Source of the DNA: an uncultured Tissierellia bacterium
GTDB taxonomy: Bacteria > Bacillota > Clostridia > Tissierellales > Peptoniphilaceae
DNA length: 5,104 bases
Direction of reading: 5' to 3'
Assembly: GCA_947278105.1 (NCBI GenBank)
Contig: CAMYOR010000089.1
Span: 1-5,104, forward strand
Position numbers and translations under genes: made by a program. Positions within the stretch are counted from its first letter, which is position 1; every line of letters begins with the position of its first letter. Below, in pieces: positions 1-5,104 of the stretch. The notes under the pieces are model-generated. The model was not told where the DNA came from. It made no database searches and saw only the letters and a list, made by a program, of their open reading frames with translations.

Positions 1-564
1 GGACAGGTTCTTGTCGGCGGAGTGGATGTGAAGGACTATGATCCGGAGGTCCTCAGAGATGCCATTTCCTATGTCCTCCAGGATAATATTTTAGTATCCG
101 GGACCATTCGTTCGAATCTTTACTGGGGAAATCCTAAAGCCACCGAAGGAGAAATGATTTTGGCCCTCAAGGCTGCCCAGGCCTGGGAGTTTGTGAAAGA
201 GTATCCTGAGCTTTTGGACACTCCCGTGGCCCAGGGGGGCGCGAACTTTTCCGGCGGCCAGAAGCAGCGGCTGACGATTGCTCGGGCCCTTTTAAAGAAA
301 CCCAAAATTCTTATCTTCGACGATGCTGCTTCAGCCCTGGATATGGAGACAGATGCCCGGCTCCGGCAAAGCATTCAGGAGTCCTTTCCCGGGATTACGG
401 TTTTTATGGTTTCCCAGCGCATCGCTTCAATTAAGGACTTTGATCAGATTATTGTCATGGAAGAAGGAAGGGTGGAGTCTTTTGGCACCCATAAGGAGCT
501 GATGGAAAAATCGCCCATCTACCGAGAAATCGCACAATGCCAAAAGGGGGGTCTATCACAATGA
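1..564 (+). CDS. Heterodimeric ABC exporter subunit, degenerate-site half (C-terminal part of the ATPase domain; 5' end outside window)
   Basis: This is the last 187 codons of an ABC exporter subunit. The frame is open from base 1, so the GTG at 22 is an internal Val, not a start. The membrane domain and Walker A lie upstream of the window. Visible in order: Q-loop (YVLQDN, about 70-87), ABC signature NFSGGQ (244-261, essentially consensus), Walker B ILIFDD (307-324), D-loop SALD, and switch region VSQR (409-420). Two catalytic positions deviate: the residue after the Walker B Asp is Asp (GAT, 322-324) instead of Glu, and the switch His is Gln (CAG, 415-417). In heterodimeric exporters such as TM287/288 and BmrCD, these substitutions mark the subunit that forms the non-hydrolytic site while lending its intact signature to the partner. 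It overlaps the next gene by ATGA, so the two are probably translated together. The exported substrate is unknown; multidrug, lipid and peptide exporters share this architecture. The family call is secure and the asymmetry is seen directly. Confidence 0.93.
   Translation, partial: GQVLVGGVDVKDYDPEVLRDAISYVLQDNILVSGTIRSNLYWGNPKATEGEMILALKAAQAWEFVKEYPELLDTPVAQGGANFSGGQKQRLTIARALLKKPKILIFDDAASALDMETDARLRQSIQESFPGITVFMVSQRIASIKDFDQIIVMEEGRVESFGTHKELMEKSPIYREIAQCQKGGLSQ
543..550 (+). promoter_or_regulatory. Shine-Dalgarno of the second exporter subunit (decides start at 561)
   Basis: AAAGGGGG pairs with the anti-Shine-Dalgarno with one G-U wobble and ends 10 nt before the ATG at 561. The alternative in-frame ATG at 537 lies upstream of this site and has no purine-rich element of its own, so 561 is preferred. 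The site lies within the last codons of the upstream subunit, which fits translational coupling. Confidence 0.7.
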
Positions 565-2465
565 CCGGTTCCAATAAAGAAGCCCGGCATTTTCAGCCCG
601 CCCATCCGGCAAAAACCCTGTCCCGGCTTTTTTCCTATTTTAAATACAATAAAAAAACCTTGGTTCTTGGCCTTTTCCTCATTACGATCGGGACCCTCGC
701 CCAGGTTTTTTCCAACGCCTTGATCTCTCCGGTCGTCGATGCGGTCGCTGTCGAAAAAGACCTGGGAAAGTTCTACCGATATCTCGGGGGGATGGTCCTT
801 TTGGGCGTCGTGATCATTGTGGGCTCCTACCAGGGGGCCCGGCTCCTTGCTAACCTTGCCCAGGAGACAATTTTTCTTATCCGAAAAGAGCTTTCTGAAA
901 AGATGGTCCGCCTGCCGGTTCCCTTCTACGACACCCATCCGATTGGCGATCTGATGTCAACCTTCACCAATGATATCGACACCCTCACCTACGCCCTTCA
1001 GGAATCCGTTGCTCAGGCCATTCTCTCCATTTTGACCTTCACGGGCACCCTGGTAATGATGTTTGTTCTCAACTGGAAGCTCACCTTTCTGGTCCTGGCC
1101 ATCCTAGTTCTCTTCTTTTTCCTTGTTCGGGTGATCCTAAAAAAGTCCTCCCGCTATTACAAGGAAAGGCAGGCGGACCTGGCCAACCTCAATTCCTATG
1201 TCGAGGAGATGATGAAGGCCCAAAAGGTCGTGACAATTTTCAACTTCCAGGAAAGGGCCATGGCCTTTTTTAACGAGCGCAGTGAAAATCTTCGAAAAAA
1301 ATCCACCTCGGCCATGACCTTTGGCATTATGGCTTATCCTGTCATGGGCAATATGGCCTTTGTGCTTTATGGGGTGGTAGCTATCTTTGGGGGCTTTGCC
1401 GCCGTTGCCGGGACCATGACCATCGGCAATATCGCCGCCTATCTCCAGTATTCCCGCAATATTTCCGGCCCGATCACGATGATCGCCCAGGAGCTGAACT
1501 TTCTTTTTGCAGCGATCGCCGGGGCCGAACGAATTTTCCGGATCCTGGACCTTCCTGAAGAGGAGATGGAAGGGGAAGTTCGTCTGACGGACCCGAACGG
1601 AAAAGTTTTGACGGAAGCGGAAAAAGAAAAAAAGGTCTCCTTAACCGGACACGCCGCAAAGGGGGAGGAGGAAAAAGACCTGGTTTACTGGGCCTTGCCC
1701 GGAAAAGACGGAAAATTACAGTATATCCCGGCTAGGGGCTACGTGGAGTTTCATGAGGTTGATTTTTCCTATGATTCTAGGGAAAAGACCCTTCAAAATC
1801 TTTCCCTTTACGCCAAACCTGGCCAGAAAATCGCCCTGGTCGGTTCGACCGGGGCGGGAAAGACCACGATTACATCTCTGATCAACCGCTTCTATGAATA
1901 TGGAGACGGGACCATCACTTTGGATGGGATTGATATCCGACGGATCAACAAATTCGATCTTCGGGCGGTGATGGCCTATGTTCTCCAGGACGTGGACCTC
2001 TTTAAGGGAACCATTGCTGATAACATTCGGATGGGCAAATTGGAAGCGGCGGACGAAGAGGTGGTTCAGGCGGCCAAGGCAGCCAATGCCCACCCCTTTA
2101 TCAGGGCCCTGGAGAAGGGCTATCAAACGCAAATCACTGCCAACGGGGGAAGCCTTTCCCAGGGGCAAAGGCAGCTTCTATCCATTGCCCGGGCGGCCAT
2201 TGCCGACCCCCTGATCCTCATCCTGGACGAGGCGACCTCTTCGGTGGACACGAGAACGGAAAGGCAGATCGTCAGGGGAATGGATCAGCTTATGAAAGGC
2301 AGAACCACCTTTGTAATCGCCCACCGGCTCTCAACAGTCCGGGATGCCAATGTCATCCTGGTTTTGGAAGAGGGACAGATCGTTGAGCGGGGAACCCACG
2401 AAGAGCTGATGCAATTGAAGGGCCGCTACTTCCGGCTAAATCAGGGATTAGAAGAATTAAAATAG
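561..2465 (+). CDS. Heterodimeric ABC exporter subunit, catalytic half (membrane domain fused to ATPase domain)
   Basis: This complete 634-residue subunit of a type IV ABC exporter uses ATP hydrolysis to move a substrate out of the cytoplasm. The membrane domain (about residues 30-325) has six predicted helices, near 33-55, 75-92, 150-171, 173-193, 252-282 and 288-312. A charged linker (about 333-392) separates it from the ATPase domain. That domain shows A-loop Tyr404, Walker A GSTGAGKTT (428-436), Q-loop Gln476, signature LSQGQ (532-536, Gln for the first Gly), Walker B with Asp556 and catalytic Glu557, D-loop SSVD (560-563) and switch His588. The intact Glu and His with a degraded signature complement the upstream subunit, so the pair should form one active and one degenerate site. 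The start at 561 is chosen over 537 because of the Shine-Dalgarno at 543-550 and the ATGA overlap. The last 25 bp overlap the convergent opuCD-like gene. Closest characterised relatives by architecture are BmrD, TM288 and LmrD types; substrate is not inferable. Confidence 0.95.
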   Translation: MTGSNKEARHFQPAHPAKTLSRLFSYFKYNKKTLVLGLFLITIGTLAQVFSNALISPVVDAVAVEKDLGKFYRYLGGMVLLGVVIIVGSYQGARLLANLAQETIFLIRKELSEKMVRLPVPFYDTHPIGDLMSTFTNDIDTLTYALQESVAQAILSILTFTGTLVMMFVLNWKLTFLVLAILVLFFFLVRVILKKSSRYYKERQADLANLNSYVEEMMKAQKVVTIFNFQERAMAFFNERSENLRKKSTSAMTFGIMAYPVMGNMAFVLYGVVAIFGGFAAVAGTMTIGNIAAYLQYSRNISGPITMIAQELNFLFAAIAGAERIFRILDLPEEEMEGEVRLTDPNGKVLTEAEKEKKVSLTGHAAKGEEEKDLVYWALPGKDGKLQYIPARGYVEFHEVDFSYDSREKTLQNLSLYAKPGQKIALVGSTGAGKTTITSLINRFYEYGDGTITLDGIDIRRINKFDLRAVMAYVLQDVDLFKGTIADNIRMGKLEAADEEVVQAAKAANAHPFIRALEKGYQTQITANGGSLSQGQRQLLSIARAAIADPLILILDEATSSVDTRTERQIVRGMDQLMKGRTTFVIAHRLSTVRDANVILVLEEGQIVERGTHEELMQLKGRYFRLNQGLEELK

Positions 2466-3097
2466 GAGTGATGGGGCATCAGTTTTTTTTCGACCCAGCC
2501 CAAAAATAGATCTGCCCCGATCGCCATGATCGCCGTAGGAATGGCGCCCGCCCAGATGATGGGCTGGCCGTTAGCAACGTTAATGCCCCGGGTGATAATA
2601 TCGCCCAGTCCTCCCGCTCCAATAAAGGTCCCGATGGCGGTCACACCGATGGCAACGACGAGGGCATTGCGAATGCCTCCCATGATGACCGAGAGGGCAA
2701 GGGGAATTTCCACCTTGCGGATTCGCTGGATCCGGGTCATGCCCATGCCGGTTGCGGAATCCAAAATCTCCGGGGGGATGGCGTGGATCCCAGTTACGGT
2801 ATTTTTTAAAATGGGCAGGAGAGAATATAGGAAAACGGCGGCAATTACAGTTTTTGCGCCAATTCCCATGGCCAGCATAAGAACCGCCAGCATCGCTAAA
2901 GAAGGAATCGTCTGAAAGACATTGGCGATGGTGATAATAAAGTCATGGAGCTTTCTTTGATCGGCCATATAAAAACCCAGAGGAATCCCCACCAGCGAGG
3001 CAAGAAGAACTCCGTAGGCCGATATGAGAAAGTGCCGGCCAAACTGTTCAAGTACGTAGGACGAATTGAGGGTGAAGTATTTTAAAATTGCGTTCAT
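2441..3097 (-). CDS. opuCD: Osmoprotectant ABC transporter permease, OpuCD-like
   Basis: This 218-residue inner-membrane permease is the last gene of an OpuC-type importer for glycine betaine, carnitine, choline or related solutes. It has about five hydrophobic segments (near 21-42, 52-77, 82-98, 132-160 and 178-202). The conserved cytoplasmic EAA-type loop (about 110-134, with DSATGMGMT and a downstream IP) docks the ATPase. FQTIPS (61-66), YSLLPILKNT (91-100) and GAGGLGD (160-166) are family hallmarks shared with the other permease in this operon. Length is normal for OpuBD/OpuCD proteins. The ATG at 3097 overlaps the stop of the binding-protein gene (ATGA) and follows GAGGAG at 3106-3111 with an 8-nt spacer. 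The hydrophilic tail (HHSYFNSSNP) is partly encoded in the 25-bp overlap with the convergent exporter gene. The CB versus CD assignment rests on gene order, since the two permeases are paralogues. Confidence 0.9.
   Translation of the reverse strand: MNAILKYFTLNSSYVLEQFGRHFLISAYGVLLASLVGIPLGFYMADQRKLHDFIITIANVFQTIPSLAMLAVLMLAMGIGAKTVIAAVFLYSLLPILKNTVTGIHAIPPEILDSATGMGMTRIQRIRKVEIPLALSVIMGGIRNALVVAIGVTAIGTFIGAGGLGDIITRGINVANGQPIIWAGAIPTAIMAIGADLFLGWVEKKLMPHHSYFNSSNP
2469..2490 (+). terminator. Weak candidate intrinsic terminator for the exporter unit
   Basis: Just after the exporter stop codon, TGATG (2469-2473) and CATCA (2477-2481) can form a 5-bp stem with a GGG loop, followed one base later by eight T (2483-2490). 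Position and orientation suit termination of the plus-strand unit. The stem is short and poor in G+C, and the T-run also encodes Lys-Lys of the opposing permease, so it may be coincidental. Confidence 0.3.
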
Positions 3098-4026
3098 TTT
3101 TTCATCTCCTCGGAAAAATAGTGATTTTCCTCTAAAAATTCTCGAGCGACGTTTTTTGGCTCAATCAGGTCCTCATCGCTTCTCCGGTTCATGGCTTGCA
3201 TCTGTTCGCTGGTAATTTTTCCACTGAGGACGGTTAAAATTTGGTCTAACTCAGGATATTTTTTGATAATGGCCTCGGTTGCAACGGGAGCGCAGTCATA
3301 AGCGGGAAAGAGCTTTTGGTCATCTTCCAGCAGAACCAGGTCATAGGAATTAATCCGTCCATCCGTTGAATACCCCAGGACAACATCCATATTCCCATTT
3401 TGAATCGCCGAATATACCAGGGCAATTTCCATGGGGTAAAGCTTTGAAAAACCATAGCCATATTTTTTTTGGAATCCCTCATAGCCGTCTCCAGGCCGGT
3501 TCAGCCAGGAAGAATCAATGCCCACCTTTACCTTGTCCTTAAGCTTTTTGAGGTCGGAAACCTTTTTGATCTGTTTATCTTCGGAAAATTTGCGAGTGAC
3601 CATAAAGGCGTACGTGTTGGCGAAGCCGTAAGAGTTGTACCATTTTCGTTGATAGCGCCGGTGGTATTCCTCCTGAACGATTTTTAATGCCTTTTCTGAG
3701 TCGGTTTCCGGAGGCATTCCGAGCTCTCCAGTCAGGGAAGTTCCCGAATACATTCCCGAGCAGACATTGACATTGCCATTGACCATGGCGGTATGGATAA
3801 GAAAAGTGGAACCCAGATTATTGATGATAGAGCTTTTGATCTGCGTATGCTTTTGGATCATCCCCTGGATCAGATAGGCCAGAATCTGCCTTTCAGTGGT
3901 ATTTCCCGCGGCAATGACAATCTGGGATCGGGCGTTTCCCCCTAAGCCGGGAAAGGCGCAGGAAGTGAAAGAAAGAACAAGGGCAAGGAGCAAGGCCAGC
4001 CAGGAGAAGCGTTTTTTTCTTTTCAC
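3094..4026 (-). CDS. opuCC: Osmoprotectant-binding lipoprotein, OpuCC-like
   Basis: This 310-residue solute-binding protein is probably lipid-anchored outside the membrane and delivers quaternary amines to the two permeases. Signal peptide: basic start (KRKKR), hydrophobic core (about 7-20) and lipobox FTSC with acceptor Cys23; Phe at -3 is less usual than Leu. The mature protein follows the OpuCC/OpuBC pattern: GMYSGTSLTG (91-100), YGFANTYA (133-140), GYSTDGRI (218-225) and FPAY (240-243). Tyr93, Tyr139, Tyr219 and Tyr243, counted from Cys23 as 1, are 71, 117, 197 and 221, the numbers I recall for the B. subtilis OpuCC aromatic cage. Thr96 (mature 74) matches the OpuCC Thr, where choline-restricted OpuBC has Asp, so broad specificity is inferred. 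The start is GTG at 4026, overlapping the upstream stop as GTGA, with AAGGAGG six nt upstream. The length is close to that of the family, with no damage seen. Confidence 0.93.
   Translation of the reverse strand: MKRKKRFSWLALLLALVLSFTSCAFPGLGGNARSQIVIAAGNTTERQILAYLIQGMIQKHTQIKSSIINNLGSTFLIHTAMVNGNVNVCSGMYSGTSLTGELGMPPETDSEKALKIVQEEYHRRYQRKWYNSYGFANTYAFMVTRKFSEDKQIKKVSDLKKLKDKVKVGIDSSWLNRPGDGYEGFQKKYGYGFSKLYPMEIALVYSAIQNGNMDVVLGYSTDGRINSYDLVLLEDDQKLFPAYDCAPVATEAIIKKYPELDQILTVLSGKITSEQMQAMNRRSDEDLIEPKNVAREFLEENHYFSEEMKK
3106..3111 (-). promoter_or_regulatory. Shine-Dalgarno of opuCD-like gene
   Basis: GAGGAG on the minus strand lies 8 nt before the ATG at 3097, inside the last codons of the binding-protein gene. 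It supports this start and coupled translation. Confidence 0.75.
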
Positions 4027-4658
4027 CGGCGGCCTCCTTCCTTTCGGAAAGGAGTGAGATTTTTCTCAAGCTTTCCTAAAAAATAATCGGTAAAGATGGC
4101 CATTATGCTGACAGGAATGGTCCCCCAGATAATCATGGGCGGCAGGTAATTTTGCAGGCCGTTGAAGATCAGATCCCCAAGGCCGCCAGCCCCGATATAG
4201 GAGGCAAGGGTCGCCCAGGCCAGCACATAGACCGCGCTCAGGCGGATGCCTGCCATAATAACCGACATGGCCATGGGGATTTTTACCTTATAGAGAATTT
4301 GCTGAGGGGTCATCCCCATCCCCTTGGCGGCATCCAAATAATCCGAGCTAACCGCTTCAATGCCAAGGCAGGTATTTCGGAGGATGGGCAGGAGGGAGTA
4401 AATAAAGAGAGCAAGGATGGCCGGGACCTTTCCGACTCCAATGATCGTCATCAAGGAAAGAAGGGCAAAGGTGGGGATAGTCTGAAAGACTGAGGCGACG
4501 CCGATGATTAATGCGGCAACATTTTTATTTTTTGTAATGGCAATTCCTAGGGGCACAGCAACCAGGATCCCCATCCCCAAGGAAAGTAAAGAAATCATGA
4601 GGTGCTCCGCACATTTTGCGAGAATCATCGAATAATTTTCGGTTAAAAAACTAAGCAT
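4023..4658 (-). CDS. opuCB: Osmoprotectant ABC transporter permease, OpuCB-like
   Basis: This 211-residue inner-membrane permease pairs with the OpuCD-like protein to form the translocation path of the OpuC importer. It has hydrophobic segments near 14-40, 46-72, 78-94, 128-155 and 174-196. The EAA-type ATPase contact loop spans about 106-130 (DAAKGMGMT followed by KIP). It shares FQTIPT (58-63), YSLLPILRNT (87-96) and GAGGLGD (156-162) with its paralogue 3' in the operon. A start at 4715 would add 19 residues (an Arg-rich stretch with no family counterpart) and deepen the overlap with the ATPase gene to 65 nt. The ATG at 4658 gives a normal length, has AGGAGG six nt upstream and leaves an 8-nt overlap. 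The basic C-terminal tail (RKEGGRR) is encoded where the next gene's Shine-Dalgarno sits. The family is certain; the CB label comes from gene order. Confidence 0.9.
   Translation of the reverse strand: MLSFLTENYSMILAKCAEHLMISLLSLGMGILVAVPLGIAITKNKNVAALIIGVASVFQTIPTFALLSLMTIIGVGKVPAILALFIYSLLPILRNTCLGIEAVSSDYLDAAKGMGMTPQQILYKVKIPMAMSVIMAGIRLSAVYVLAWATLASYIGAGGLGDLIFNGLQNYLPPMIIWGTIPVSIMAIFTDYFLGKLEKNLTPFRKEGGRR
4033..4039 (-). promoter_or_regulatory. Shine-Dalgarno of opuCC-like gene (supports the GTG start)
   Basis: AAGGAGG on the minus strand lies 6 nt before the GTG at 4026, which begins the basic end of the lipoprotein signal peptide. A near-perfect site may offset the weaker start codon of the gene that usually needs the highest dose. 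Confidence 0.8.
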
Positions 4659-5104
4659 CAGAAGCCTCCTTCTCCGAAGAAGACTCTTTTCCCCAGAGCG
4701 TCTCATAGACAGCATCCACCAGATTGGCTCTTGTCACAATTCCCACCAGCTGATTATCCTCGTTTACGATCGGAAGGTTCCGGAAATCCGCTTCATAAAA
4801 CTGTTCGAAGACCTCCCGAATCTTCGTCGTCCGCAGGGCTGAGGGGCTTGGCTGGTAAAATCCTTGAACGGGCTCATTTTTCCGCCCTTCACGGAGGAGG
4901 TTAAAAATGCCTATTTTTCCTAATAGGTGTTTTTCTTCATCAACGATAAAAAGCATATCCACTCTTTTTTTTCGCATGAGCTGAATGGCATCATAGGTGG
5001 TTGTTTTTTCATCAACATAAACAGGTGAATCCATCATAATGGTTTCAACTGTCTTGTTCTCATTCTTCGCCTGATTAAGCCTTTCCGGGCCAATCATTTT
5101 TTCT
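4651..5104 (-). CDS. opuCA: Osmoprotectant ABC transporter ATPase, OpuCA-like, C-terminal tandem-CBS part (5' end outside window)
   Basis: The visible 150 codons are the end of the OpuC ATPase. The nucleotide-binding domain lies beyond the window edge. The frame stays open to base 5104 and the ATG at 5097 has no Shine-Dalgarno, so it is read as an internal Met. The IGPERL-type junction there resembles the end of the ATPase core in OpuCA/ProV proteins. Two CBS domains follow: CBS1 about residues 17-70 counted from that Met (TVETIMMDSPVYV, then IVDEEKHLLGKI) and CBS2 about 88-135 (LPIVNEDNQLVGIVTRANLV). The protein ends in a short charged tail (KESSSEKEASDA). In related importers the tandem CBS module gates transport: ionic strength and cyclic-di-AMP in lactococcal OpuA, cyclic-di-AMP in Listeria and Staphylococcus OpuCA. 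The same role here is inferred. The stop overlaps the opuCB-like start by 8 nt. A free-standing CBS protein is possible but unlikely; sequence past 5104 would settle it. Confidence 0.87.
   Translation of the reverse strand, partial: EKMIGPERLNQAKNENKTVETIMMDSPVYVDEKTTTYDAIQLMRKKRVDMLFIVDEEKHLLGKIGIFNLLREGRKNEPVQGFYQPSPSALRTTKIREVFEQFYEADFRNLPIVNEDNQLVGIVTRANLVDAVYETLWGKESSSEKEASDA
4665..4672 (-). promoter_or_regulatory. Shine-Dalgarno of opuCB-like gene (decides start at 4658)
   Basis: GAAGGAGG on the minus strand lies 6 nt before the ATG at 4658. No comparable site precedes the longer in-frame start at 4715, so 4658 is the supported start. Confidence 0.8.

Noticed and set aside
537..560. 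Start of the second exporter subunit at the ATG at 537.
   Set aside because: It lies upstream of the Shine-Dalgarno at 543-550, which serves the ATG at 561 in an ATGA overlap.
519..938. Antisense open frame over the start of the exporter gene, with similar ones at 120-374, 1716-2168 (minus), 2526-2915 and 4152-4493 (plus).
   Set aside because: Each is opposite a gene with clear family motifs, has low-complexity or unconvincing protein composition and no convincing ribosome site; they are by-products of codon bias.
3463..3470. Eight-base A-tracts on the opu coding strand (3463-3470, 4965-4972, 2483-2490) as phase-variation or programmed-frameshift sites.
   Set aside because: Each encodes Lys-Lys in a conserved or ordinary position and all frames are intact; AAA-AAA codon use explains them.
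2441..4658. Two permease genes as a recent tandem duplication.
   Set aside because: They share motifs and short identical words only; divergence is that of the ancient OpuCB/OpuCD pair found across the family.
4659..4715. Longer N-terminus for the opuCB-like permease starting at 4715.
   Set aside because: It adds an Arg-rich stretch without family support and no ribosome site; the ATG at 4658 has a near-perfect one at 6 nt.
4651..5097. Separate small CBS-domain protein starting at the ATG at 5097.
   Set aside because: There is no Shine-Dalgarno before it, the frame is open to the window edge, and OpuCA-type ATPases end in this tandem-CBS module directly before opuCB.

Overview
The window carries two convergent ABC-transporter loci and almost no non-coding DNA. 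Gene style (strong AGGAGG-type Shine-Dalgarno sites, a lipoprotein solute-binding protein, an opuCA-CB-CC-CD gene order, base composition near half G+C by eye) points to a Gram-positive Bacillota bacterium. I cannot name the genus. I see no mobile element, RNA gene, CRISPR array or riboswitch, and no promoter: both transcription units start outside the window.

Left half, plus strand (1-2465): the 3' end of one ABC exporter subunit (187 codons visible, ending at 564) and a complete second subunit (561-2465, 634 residues), joined by an ATGA stop/start overlap. Their ATP-binding motifs are complementary in their defects. The first has a consensus signature but Asp for the catalytic Glu and Gln for the switch His. 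The second has intact Walker B Glu and His but a degenerate signature (LSQGQ). This is the mark of a heterodimeric type IV exporter of the BmrCD / TM287-288 / EfrAB / LmrCD kind, with one hydrolytic and one degenerate ATP site. The substrate cannot be read from sequence.

Right half, minus strand (5104 down to 2441): an osmoprotectant importer of the OpuC type, in the order ATPase C-terminus with two CBS domains (opuCA-like, cut by the window edge), permease (opuCB-like), lipid-anchored binding protein (opuCC-like), permease (opuCD-like). All junctions overlap (8 nt, GTGA, ATGA) and each gene has its own Shine-Dalgarno inside the preceding gene, so translation is probably coupled. The binding protein keeps four Tyr at the spacing of the B. 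subtilis OpuCC aromatic cage, plus the Thr associated with broad compatible-solute specificity. The system would import glycine betaine, carnitine, choline or related solutes under osmotic stress, gated by the CBS module.

The two units meet tail to tail and their coding regions overlap by 25 bp (2441-2465), with only a weak candidate terminator. I found no previously undescribed system; the points worth checking are the ATP-site asymmetry, the ligand-pocket prediction and the overlapping convergent ends.
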